Shown here: positions 44,401 to 56,802 of the stretch, one piece after another | Position numbering within the stretch: the stretch's first letter is position 1 | How the letters are laid out: every line of letters starts with the position of its first letter | Assembly: GCA_003117195.1 (NCBI GenBank) | Contig: BDSI01000032.1 | Location: 186,001-250,000 of the forward strand | DNA from: Eudorina sp. 2006-703-Eu-15 | Taxonomy: Eukaryota > Chlorophyta > Chlorophyceae > Chlamydomonadales > Volvocaceae | Reading direction: 5' to 3' | Length of the DNA: 64,000 bases | Made by a program: the position numbers and the translations under genes | The notes under the pieces: model-generated | Told to the model about the DNA's origin: nothing | Database searches by the model: none | The model's input: the letters and a program-made list of their open reading frames with translations, nothing else

Positions 44401-47400
44401 CGACCCGTCGGTTACCGTTGTGTGTTTCACACGACCCGTCGAGCGTCACAACCGCCCGGACGTGGACCTCCGTTGGCTGGCCGTGTCCATCGCGAATTCG
44501 CGATGCCTCCCGAGCGGGGGTTAGCTATGCCTTACCTCCGCCGCTGCCGCCGTTGTCGCGCCACGCCTGCTCAGTCATGCCACATCGAAGCCGCTGTCTC
44601 GTGTTTTCGCGTCCCCCGCCTTCCTCCCGCCGCAGCTCCGTGCGCAGCACCCGAAGCAGCCACAGCGGCCGCGGCTCGGACAACGGTCGTGGGACCGCCC
44701 GGAAGGGCGGCGAGCCGGAGGGGGCCGGGCTGGCTTCCGTGCGCACCGGGACCTCCGGCCTGGGCGGCGGCGGCGGCTCGGGCCTGGACCCTGCCGCGCA
44801 GCCCAGCCAGCTGCCGCCTGGCATCGGTGCGTTCACATACCCATACCAGCACACACACACACGGGGTCCCTCTCCAAAGTCCAAACACACCTCTGGGTTT
44901 GGGCGCCGTACTTCCGGGGGGGCCCCGGGTCGTGGGTGGAGCTGGGGTTGGACGGTTGGGCTTGCAGGGCCCTCAAAATACGGCAAGAGGTACTCGCACC
45001 CGCGCGTGGGACCCCAAGGTGCCTGTGCCCCCATCCCTCGCCCTCTCTCCGGCCCCGGCCCCGCAGGCTATCTGGAGGACGCCCAGGCGGCCGCCGCTGC
45101 GCAGTACGGCGAGGGGCGTGTCAACCTGCAGAAGATGTACAACATCAAGCAGTGGATTGATACCGGCAACATGGACGTGCTGAAGGCTGAGCCGGCCCCG
45201 GACGTCTCCGTGACCAGCCGCCGCACCGAAGCGTCCCCCTCACGAAGCCCTACCGGGCTCGGGGGAGCGGGAGCCGGCCTCGGAGCCGGCCCCGGAGCCG
45301 GCCTCGGGGCCGGGGCCGGCGGCGAGGGCGACGCAGCGGCCGCGAACGGCGTCGGGAGCTGGTCGTCGCCGCCACCAGCGACACCGCCGCTAGCCCTTCC
45401 GCGCGGGGTCCCCGCCGACCCAGGCGCCAACGGCTCGATCCACGCCGGCGGGGGCGTCGGCCGCGCAGGTCGCGGCATGCCGTACATCGACGACTCGGCG
45501 GCGCAGAGCCGCGCCTCATCGGAGGAGGCGGTGGCGGCGGCGCGGGCCGGCGCGGCTGCCGCTGTCCAGGGTCGGTCGCCCGTTGGGGAGGCGCTGGACC
45601 TGGACCCGGCCGGGCGCACCGACTCGACGCTCCTCCGAAACCAGCAGCAGCAGGGCAGGCAGGAGCAGCCATCCGACGAACGCGGCGCCGCCCACGCAAG
45701 CACCCAGCTCAGCGGCGGCGCCGCCCCCTCCTCGGACCCCACCACCCGCCGTCGCCGCGGCAGCGTCAGCCCTTACCTGCAGAGCCTCACCCTCGCTGTA
45801 CGGCGCGACCTCGAGGGCGTCCCCGCGGAACACGACGACATAGCCGCGTCGGAGCTGGACGATATCGTTGCCGGCGCGCCCGCCGGCGGCGCTGGCGGCA
45901 CTAGCCTGGGCGGCACCGGCGGCGCCAGCAACTGGGCGCGCCCGCCGCCGTCGACGCTGCTGCACGCCGGGTGTCCCGCCGGTACGGCCGACAGGGATGA
46001 CCTGATCCTGTCGCGGGGCCACGGCCGCTCCCGGCTGGTTCGGTCCTCTACCTCCGTCGACCCCCATACGCGGCCCAGCGGCACCATCATACCCGCCACA
46101 TACAGCTTCAAGGCGGAGCCCAGCGCGGACGACTGCGGCCCCGGAGAGGCGCCGCTGTGCAAGTCCTCGACGGCGCCGGAGTGGCAAGTCGCGCTGCAGT
46201 CGCCGCCGCCGCCGCGGGAGGCCTCCGGGCCGAGTGGTGTGACGGCTGTGCCGGGCCCCCCGCCTGTCTCCGGCGCCCTGGAGCAGCACCCGGGGCCGGC
46301 TGGCCAAGCCAGCACATCTGTGGGCGCGGCTGGGGCTGGGGCTTGGGCTGGTCCCGCCAGCGGGCCAGTCGCGGCGTTGGCCGGGACGGGTTCGGAGGGG
46401 GGTAGCGTTGTTGGGGCCAGCAGCGGCGGTGCGAACGGCTACCATGACCTGCTGGACAGCTTCATGGATCCCGCCGTGAGGCGATTGGCGGCGGGGGCCG
46501 CTGCGGGGTTCGCCAGCGGCTCATCCGGCGGCGGCGCGCCCCCGGGCTGGTTGTCGTGCGATGGAGTTCCGGCGGCGCGGCCGTCCACGGGCCAGGAAGT
46601 CATTATGGCGACCTTCCAGGACATGCTGCAGCCGTCGGTGGATTCGACGTCCGGGTCAGACCCGCCGGTACCGGGCTGGTCGGCCCCGGTGGCCCGGGCG
46701 ATGTCGCGACACGGCAGCGGCGCGATGGGACGGTTCCGAGGCCGGATGGGGACGTGGGGGGATGACGGCGGGGTGGGAAGAGGTGGCACCGGCGCGGAGG
46801 GCCCCAACCTGCAGGGCGCCGCTGCCGCCGCAGCAGCAGCAGCAGCAGTCCGCAAGCAGTCCTCGTTCGGGCGGCCGCAGCAGCTGTTCGCAGCTGACAG
46901 CGCCGCGCTGCTGGCTCTGGCGGACGAGCTGGACAATGCCCTCACGACCGCGGACAGCCTTGCAGCTGTGGCCGCCGCGGCGGCGGCCGCCGCCGCTGCC
47001 GACGGCCGGCCGCCGACGGCGCCGGCAGCCGACGGCGGCGGCCGCGAGAGCGCCCTCACGGGCGAACGCGATGCGCCGGCGCTGTCGCCGCGCGCCGCGG
47101 GCGCCAAGGACTCCTCAGGCCCCCCGGTGTCCTCCGCGGGTTGCCCAGGTCCGCACGCCACGGGGTCTGGGGTCGCAGACGTGGGCGGCGGGGGCGACGC
47201 CGCCGCTCGCCCAGGTTCCGGCGCCGGCTCCAACGGCGCTTCGTCCTCTGGCTCTGGCTATGGACCCGCGGGTCAGGGTCAGAGCCTGCAAGACAGCGCG
47301 CACAGCCTGGACGCAGTCAGCATCGCCGCGTCGCGCCGCGCCGGTGGCGGCGAGCAGGCCGCGGCGGCTGGCCGTGGTGGCGATGCGGATGCTGGCGGCG

Positions 47401-50400
47401 CGACGGCGGCACGGTCGCAGTTGGATCGGCCGTTGTCGGCCTGGCGGACGTCTCCGGGGCAGGTGTGGGACTCGGCACGGCAGCGGCAGATCCAGCAACA
47501 GGAGCACCTGCGGGGTAGGAGCGCCAACGGCGCCCTGGCGGCTGCCGATCCCGCACTGGAGGGCTTGTCGCGGCGGGGCAGCCGGCCGGGCTTGGCCGGC
47601 TCGGCAGCGGACGACGAGCGGAAGAGCTCGACGGGAGAACGCGGTGGCCCGGGCGGCGGCGGGCGGGGGAACGATGGCGAGGCGGGGGATGCCCTGCTGG
47701 GCGCGTCCTGCCAACGCAGCGGCGGCAGCGGGGGCAGCGGCGGCAAGCCGTACTCGCCCGGCGGGCTTGCGGCGGGCTGGGGCGGTGACGGGCGTGAGCG
47801 TGACCAGCAGTCGCCGTTGGCGGCGGCGGCGGCGGCGGGGCCGCTACCCGGCGACGGTTTAAAAGCCGGTGATCGGGATCGCGCGGATTGCGGCGCGGAC
47901 ACGGGTCGCCGCGGGGACAAGGGCCCGGCGATGCGGGTGAGGAGGGGGTTGGAGGGAAGGGACAAGGGCCCGCGCGCCGGCGGGGGGCCAGCATGTCACC
48001 TGGTCGCAGGCCACTTGCACACACCGCGGGGTCCTGGGCGGGGACCTGGGCTCGGTCGTGCGGGTTCCTTTTCTAAGCACGCCGGGGCGTCTGGGCTGCT
48101 GCTGGCGGATTGGATGTGCGCAGACCGGGGTGGGTCTCTTCTCTAAACACACGAAGTTGGGGCGGCCGTGCGGCCGTGCGCAAGACAGGTGAGCAGTAAA
48201 GCTCCGTTGCGCACTGGTGGGCATGCCTGGGGCAACCCCACGACCATCGCGACTCATCCCGCTATCGGCCGTGGGCGGTCCGTGGGCTTGGACGTTGGAT
48301 GAGCGGCCCCAACGGCACTGTGGCCCCCCTCTCCGAATGCTTTCTCTCACACCATCCTGTCCCCCTGCCGGACCGCCCCGCCTTGCCGCCCCGCCACGAG
48401 CAGCGCATCTCCGAGGCGAACTCGGCGGCCGCATCCGACATGGTGTCGCGCTGCGACTCGTTCGACAGCCGTGCTTCCGGGAACAGCCGCGACAGCGGCG
48501 GCGGCGGCAGCGACGATGACGCGCGCGGCCGCAAGAAGCGGTTCCGCAAGCGGCGGCGCGCCAGTATCCTGATCGAGGGCACGGGGAAGTCGTTTTGGAT
48601 TTGGGACGAGGACCACCCGGCCAGGGAGTGGGCCTACTGGCTGGTGACGCACAAGGTGGGTGGCTGCAACCTGCAAGGGTGGGGTGGCTTCTGGCCCGGG
48701 ATGGCCGTTGGGTCGGGGGCCGGGTGGGGCTGTGGGGAGTTGGAAAGGGTGGGGTGCATTGGTAGATCAATAAGTGCTGGATGGGTGGGGAGATCACACG
48801 AGAAGCAAGAAGAGGGGGTTACGTGTGCGGAAATCTGCGGTATGGGTTCGGAAGGCGACGTTGGTCTGTGGGCGCGTGGGGCGCGCGCTCCGCTCGCCAC
48901 ACTAGATGCCGCCCCCTACATCCTCCAGCGGGTGCTCGTACGGGCAAAAGCATCACCGCGCCTCAAGAACCGCTGAGGCGCCCTGTACTGCGCACGTCCC
49001 TTACCTCCTGGCCCATCGAACACCGCCGTACTGCCGTACTTTGGGAATGGGGCCCCACCATCCAGCTGTCCTCACCGCCGGACACCGCCTGGATCCGCCA
49101 CACTGGGTTCCGCCTTTGGACCATCTACTACCCTCACCGCGTCCCCCGTCCCTCTTCCGGGACGTCCACACCCCCTGGCCCCTGCCCTCGCATCCTGCCG
49201 CAGCGCTTCGAGTACACGATGTTTGCGCTCATCCTCCTCAACTGCGTGAGCATGGCCCTGGAGAACCCGTACATCGAGCGCGGCTCCCCCCTGGACAAGG
49301 CGCTGTTCTGGTCCAACGTCAGCTTCACCATCATCTTCACTCTGGAGGCGCTGATCAAGACGTTCGCGTACACCTTCACCGCCTACATCAAACGTATCAC
49401 CAATCAGGTACAGGCGGGGAGCGGGGAGCGCTCAGCGGGGAGCGCGCCGTTTCTATCGGCCCCGGCAGCGCAGCCGGGGGGGTCCGTCTTCTGGGTGCTG
49501 CGCGCTTTGACCACGCGGGACGCAAAGGTTGAACCTCACACGCAGGCAGCCGCCCCAGGTCCCGCCGGATCAGATCAGATCAGCTGCTGTGCCACAGCCG
49601 CATCCGAGCTTCCATGCCCTGGATGCCTTCACCTCCAAAGGCATGTGATGGTCATCACGCAGCCCCCTTCCACGACCATCCGTTGCCGCTGCGTTACGCC
49701 CCCCCCCAAACACACACATCTTCCCGCCCTCCGCCGCGTCCTCCCCGTCCCGCGCCGCGTCCGGCTGCCTCGCCCCCTCCCCGCACTGCAGGTGGACTTC
49801 GTGATCGTGGTGACCTCGCTTCTGGAGATCATTCTGACAGCCGTGACCTCCTCGGTGGGCGCGGTGTCGGCGCTGCGGGCGCTGCGCGCCATCAAGCCGC
49901 TGCGGCTGCTAACCCGGTCTGCGGGCATGCGGCTGGTGTTCAAGTCCGTCACCATGAGCCTCATGTCCATGGCCAACGTCTCCATCGTCTGCATCCTCTT
50001 CTTCCTCATCTTCGCGATCCTGGGTGTGCAGCTGTTCTCGGGCCGCTTCTACAGGCAAGGGCGGAGGGCAAGGGGCAGGGGGCAGATGGGCAAGGGCGTG
50101 CCAACGTGTGCTCACGGGGGCCAGGGCGGCAACTCGGATATGCGCTGGTGATGAAGTGAAGGGGTGCGAGCGTGGCGATGGGATTCGTACGGGGGGGGGT
50201 ACCGGCGGGGGGAAAGGGTTGCTCACCTGCGGGGGCAGCGCAGGGCAGGGCCGTGACACGGACGTCCGCCAGTGTGGGTTTTCCGGAGGCAGGCGGGTCC
50301 GGGTCCGGGGCGGGAAGCGCTCCGCGCGGGTGCGTGTTCCTGTGTTGCAGGTAAGCAGGTTTGTAGGTGGGAAGGTAGGTACCTTGCCGTCCGCAGGTGG

Positions 50401-53400
50401 GCGCGATCGCCATGTTCCTACCGATGCGCTTTGCGGTCGCGTGATTGCCGCCGTCGTGTCTGAGCCGCCCGCACACCTTTTCACGTGCGGCCCCAACCTC
50501 CTCCGCTGGACACACCCACATACGCACCCGCGCTTCTGGACACCCACCTCTCAGGTTGACACCCGCCCGCCCACCCGTCCGCCCCGCAGGTGCAACGACG
50601 ACTCGGTGAACCTCAAGACCGAGTGTGTGGGGAACTTCACCGACCCCCGCACCAATACCACCGTGGAGCGCTCCTGGAACAACGACTTTCCCAACTTCGA
50701 CAACACAGGTGCGACCGGGCCTTCGACCTGGGGGGCCGCTGTCTAGAGGCGCGCGGCTGCTCCACCGGCTGGCTGCCCCACCGGGGAGGAGGCCAGTGGG
50801 GCCTACCTGACTGCACCCCCTTGCGGAGTCACTGACCTGCGCCACGGTCCTCTCCATCACACAGCTTATGAATGGATCACCTTGGTAGCCCACGCAACTT
50901 TGTTTTTCGTATGCGCCCAACCCAACCCACCTGACCTTATTCCAACCCACCGCCGCCGCGGCGCAGGGGCTCGTGGCACCTCCACCACTCGCCGGGTGTG
51001 CATCTCGCATTTCCTGGCCCTGGCTGTAGGGCAGCCCCAACGCGGCGCCCTCGTCACTGTCGCCCTTCTGATTGGGCCGCCCTTCCGCCCCCTTGTTTCC
51101 CCGCAGGCAACGCGCTGCTGTGCTGCTTCATCACCGCCACTCTGAACGGCTACACGGAGATCATGATCAACGCCATGTCGGCCCCCAACGAGCCGGGCTT
51201 CCAGCCGCGGCAGTTCCAGAACCCGGGCGCGTTCTTCTGGTGGGTGGGACCGCGGACGCCGGGGCGGGCGGGCGGGGGCGGGTCGGGGCAGCGCGGGGAG
51301 GCTGCCAGAAGGGCGAGCTGTTGACCCTGGGGGAGCTCTGCGTGCTGGTCGGCTGTGCGCCGCCAGTACCCACCTATGCGGTGGTTTGTACCCGCCGGTG
51401 CGCAGGTTGGGGGGGCCTTGGTGCTGGGTGGGGCGCGGGGATGGGCCTGGGGCCCAAACGGACCGCCACATGGGTGTTGGCGTCAGACGCCGCAACACTG
51501 GCGGGCGATGCCGGTGAGCGTAGCTTCCCCGGCGACAATAGGCGGCGGGTCCTCCGTCCTCCTCCGTCCTCCTCCGTCCGTCCTCCGCGTGCTAGCATGA
51601 CCGTCGCGCCCTCTCCCCCACCGCGGCGCAGGTTCTTCGGCTTCATCGTGGTGTGCGCCTTCACGCTGCTGAACCTGTACGTGGGCGTCATCTTCTCGCA
51701 GTTCTCAAAGATCCGCATGCTCAGCGAGACGGGCAGCGCCTTCCTCACCAGCGACCAGAACGAGTGGGCGGAGCTCACCAAGATGGTGTTCAGGTACCTG
51801 GGCAGTCCGGACGGGCCAGCAGTGGCGGCGTGGAAGGGAGGGGGCGGCGCCAACGGCAGGGGGGAGGGGGCGCAAACGAGAAACAAGCAGCGGGGGGAGA
51901 GGGCACCGCGGGCTGATCCCGGTGTGGGTGGAAGAGGCGCCGCGGCGGCGGTGCGGGTCGGTTGGGTGACCGGAAAGGTGCTATCAATACGCCGTTGAGA
52001 CTGGGTCGTTGGCGGGCCAACATGAGGTGGAGTCCGGCAACGGTATTGCTCCTCGTCATGCCGTCCCGGCCCTCCGCTGGGCCTGCCCCGCCTGCCCCAC
52101 CTGCCCCACCTGCGTGTTCGATCCCCACCTCGCCCCACTCCCACCTCGCCCCACTCCCACCTCGCCCCACTCCCACGTCACCCTACCTCAGCCGCGCCTG
52201 TTGCCTTACAATGCACTCGCCCGCAGGCTGAAGCCGCCCGATAAGGCCCAACTGCCCACCAGCCGGCTGCGGCGCTTCTTCCACGTGCTGGTGCACGCCA
52301 AGTCCTTTGACCTCTTCATCCTGCTCATCATCCTCATCAACGTGGGCTTCCTGGCGGCCTCCTGGTACAACGAACCGGCGTCGTACACACACCAGAAGAA
52401 CCTGGTGAGCAACGAAACCATATGGGTGCGGCACGCGCGGATACTCGCCCTGGCAGGTTTGCGCTCTGCCTCATGGGGGTTGAAAACGTGAGGAATATGC
52501 CCCGAGCGAGCCCCGGCTCCACCCAGGGGCGTGGTTGTGGAGGAAGGGTCGGCGCTGGGGGGTCCGAGGGGACCACCTAGCACCTTCAGGGTTCCGTGTT
52601 CCACAGCCCCCCGGGTCGCAGGGCGCTGCGGCGTCGAAGCGCCCATCCCTAATTCTGCTGTGCAGAGTCGGTCTGCATGCGGCGGCGTCTGTATCAACCG
52701 AGGGTCGGGTCCGGTCCGGTCCTTGCATCCGTGCGCCACCTGCAGCGCCCGCCTGGGAAGGAGGGTTACCTTTTGCGGCCGCCGACCCCAGCGCCGTTCG
52801 TCTTCCCGCCGACTATGTTCCTATTCCTCCCGCCCGCCCGTCCGTCCGTCGTCCTCAGGCCAACATCGTGTTCATGTCCATCTTTGCGGCGGAGGCGGCC
52901 GCCAAGATATTCGCGATGGGCTGGGTGGGGTACTTCAAGGTGCGCAGGGCGCGGGCCGTATTCCACGTAGGCGGGAGAGGGGCAAGACATGGGGGAGCCC
53001 CCCGGCGAGCCCCGACCCTGAGGCTGAAGCTGCCAGCCTGACGTGCTCCCACATGATACATCATACCGGTACATCACACTGCAGTTGTGTGAGAGTCAGG
53101 CGGGTAAACTCGCTCCACGCAGAATCGGTTCGGTCGCAATCACGATCTGGTGTGATGTTGTTGGTGGCTCATCCCTGACCGCCGCCATGCCCTTGCTTGC
53201 GTCCACAACTTGGACCGCCAACTCGCACCCCGTCCTCCGCTCCCCCATGCCCTGTGGGGCCGTGCTCCTGGGCTCCTGGGCTCCTCGCCCTCCCCCAGGT
53301 GGCCTGGAATAAGCTGGACTTCCTGCTGCTGGTGCTGGGCATCCTGGACCTCATCGTGTCCATGCTCAACAGCAACTTCCTGCGGGTGCTGCGCATCTTC

Positions 53401-56400
53401 CGGGTGCTGCGCCTCATAGGCCTGGTGAGGAGGCCGCCGTTCTTTTCGTGGCCTTTTCGTGGTCTGGGTCGGAGGATAGGTGCGACTCACCATCGCTTTT
53501 GGGTCGTTTCTTCATTTCTGCATGATCGCGGTCTGGGTCGACATCGTGCGGGTGACCCGGAGCGGGGGACCGCTCTCCTTCCCCGCGGGCGCTGATGCGG
53601 GTTCTGCTGCAGCCGGCCTGACTCGATCGATCACCCACCCCGCGGTGTGTTGAGCGGGAAGCCCGCCCTTACCCCGGTGTGTGCTGCCGGGTGACGCTGC
53701 CGCATCATCTCGTGCTGCCGGGTGGCGTCCTCTCACCACCCCGCGCGCTTTCCCCCCCTCTCCCCAGCGCAATATAAGTATGTCTACCAATTGCCTATAT
53801 CCTCCCCCCCTCCCCAAAGGGGCGGCCTATCGAAACCACCTTGACCCTCCGCTGTGCCCGCGCTCGCAACCCTCCCGCCCCCCCGGCCCCGGCCCCGCCC
53901 CCGCCCCCGCCCCTCCGCTCCCACCCCCCCTACACAGGTCCGCCTCGCTCACTTTGCGCAGCTGGTCCGCTCCGTGAAGGGCATCCAGTCGCTGTTCAGC
54001 ACGTTGGTGTACTCGCTGCCTGCCTTCGGCAACGTGGGCGCCCTCATCGGCCTCTTCTTCTTCATGTACGCCTACGTGGGCATGTACCTGTTCGGCAAGG
54101 TGCAGTACGGCGGGTCGCTCAGCCGGCACGTTAACTTCCACAACTTCTGGCAGGTGCGTGCTTGGGGGGCCGGGCGGGTTGGTGGGCGGGGGGCCGGGCG
54201 GGTTGGTGGGTGGGGGGCCGGGCGGGTGTGTGCTGGGGTGTTGGGATGCGTGGGCGGGTGGGCGGGGTGGTGCGTCGGACGGTCAGGCGGCGCAACCGGC
54301 TAAGCAGTTTGGGGCTTGGAGGCGCAGCCGGACAACCGTCTTGACAGCCACCGGCGGTTCACGTCTCACATGGCAGCAGGGCCGAGTGCGGCGCAACTCC
54401 GCGCATACGGTACCCGCCCATGCGTGCGTGTCCATACTCTACTCTCGAGCCGCCATATCGGACGGATCATCACGGCGCATCAGTTCCTAACACCTTCCCC
54501 CCGCGTTATGCAATCTTACCGCCCCCCACCACCGTCGCTCTGGCAGCAGCGCAGCTTGAAATGTCTACCAAAGTACCAATTTCCTGTACCCACCCCCAGC
54601 CCCGACCTAACCCGTCACCGCCACGTTGACACCAGCCCGCAAGGAAGCGCCACCATCTCGCCCGTCAGCCGCGCCGCCTCCCCGACCCACCCACCCGCCT
54701 GCCGGACTCCTCCCACGCACACCAGCCCGCCCACCCTGTGGCCCCCCCCGCAGGCCCTGCTGGTGCTGATGCGCGTGGCCACGGGCGACAATTGGACTGG
54801 CATCATGTTTGACTGCATGGTGCAGCCGCCCCACTGCGACAAGCACGCGGGCACGTGCGGCAGCTACCTGTCAGTGCCCTACTTCCTCACCTTTGTGCTG
54901 CTGGTCTACGTGATCCTGCTGAACCTCTTCACGGCCGTCATCATCGAGACGTTCGAGAAGACCCACGAGCAGGAGGAGTGGAAGCTCAGCCCGCAGGCAA
55001 GCGCGGGCCGCGGCGCACCCGAGGGCGGCGGGGACTGGGGCGCGGGGCGGAAGACCGGTGGCAGCGGCGTGGTGGTGGTGGCGGTGACGGTTTGCATCGG
55101 GCTGTCTCTAGGATGGTGTTGTTCGCACATCCCCCTGCCCGCCAGCGGATGTACCTCATGTTGATTCCTTGCCGTCAGCCTGCCCCCCGGAGTCAAAGAC
55201 GGGTGGAGAAGCGGTGAGGGTTTGGGGCGGCGAGAGGTGCTAGGCGCGGGGGGGTGGCGCCGCGGCGGCGGCTGCGTGGCCGCTCCCATCTGGCCACCCC
55301 GAGGTTCAGCCCACCCGAGGTGCCCCGCCGGTGACAGCTTGGTCTGGTCCCAGACCACTGCATGCAAATGACTGCTGGGTGGGTCCCATGGCGGCCAGCT
55401 TTCAGCTGAAGTGAACTGGGCGGAAGGGATGGGAAGGGATGGGATGATGGGGTGATGGAACCTGTTGGGCAGCGGCGTGCGGCCGGGAACCGGGCTTCGG
55501 GACGCCGCGTTGTTTTAGTCCAGACCGCTAAGTAGCCTTCTTCGGTATCCCCCTCTGGAATGTCATTTGGGGCCCTCGCTTCCTCCCGGCAGGCGCTCGA
55601 GGACTTCGTGACGCTCTGGAGTGAGTACGACGACGGCTCCGGAACCATCCTGCCGCGCCACCTGGAGGAGCTGCTGCTGCGACTGGACCCGCCGCTGGGG
55701 CTGGGGCCGTACGCCGACAACAAGGATGTGCTGAGGTGGGGCGCTGTACGGCGGTCGCATCGCGCCGGGACCCGTCCTGGAGTTTGCCGATCTAGGGGCT
55801 TCGGCGATGCACACGGGTCATCGGGCGCTTCAGTGCGGTGCTGCTCCTGTGTGGCGAGGACTCGGTTTGGGAGCCCAGCCGGGTCAGGGTGGGGCAGCAT
55901 AGGCCCCAGACCCGCCCCTCCGTCTCGTCAGCTTCCACACCACAGCTTCGGAAGCGCTGGCCGCCGGCAGCTCGGCACCGACACTGGCAGGGGGTTTGCC
56001 CTGACCAGGAGGCCCGCCTGGGCTTTGCCAGGCAGCCAGGGCGAGGGTGGTGGGTTCTTCGTTGCTTGCCCAACGGCGGTCCGACGGCTGCGACCCCTGG
56101 ACTGTCGTGTCCCCCTCCTGCCAGGTTCGTGTACGACCTGGACATCCCGTTGGTCAACGCCCGGGTGCCCTTCCACAAGACCGCGTTCGAGCTGGTCAAG
56201 AGGTGCAGCCAGGCGACCATGCCGGAGGGTGAGGCGAGGGACGCTGGGGCGGGGGGCCCGCCGGGGCAGGCCGACGATTGGGGCTGAGGAGGGAGGCAGC
56301 CTCTGGGGTGGCAGTGCCGTCCCGCCGTTAGTTAGTTCAAGCTGTCGGGATCGCGGCGGTTGGTTTGTGTGCGGCGGTCAGGTGGCGGAGGTTGAACCCG

Positions 56401-56766
56401 TCCGGTTTCGCCCCGTTATTGTGAGGCCCCCTGTCTTCCTTGTTCCTTCCACAGGCGCCATCAAGGAGCAGATTGACCGGCTGGTGGACAAGTTCTTCAG
56501 GGAGCTGCCCACCCAGGACGAGATGCTCAACTTCTCGGTGGCGATCACCGTCATGAAGGTGCGAGGCTGGGGGCACAAAAGGGGGGGGGCCCGGGCAGGG
56601 CCGGCTCGGTGTATCAGGCAGCTGTGCTGGCGGCCGCTGCTGTGCGCCTGAGGGGACTGCTGACGGGTGTGTGTGTCTTAGGCAGTCAGAACAGGAGTGC
56701 GTGACATGCAAGGGGCGAGTGGGGCGCCCAAACGTTTGCCCGTATGCGTATATAATATACCCATTG

Positions 56767-56802
<36 letters not shown>

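Noticed and set aside
44325..48146. A separate 1,273-codon protein between channel domains II and III
   Set aside because: The frame crosses three introns with good boundaries (44243-44635, 44827-45066 and after 47936), and the exons join domain II to domain III in phase. It is the II-III linker.
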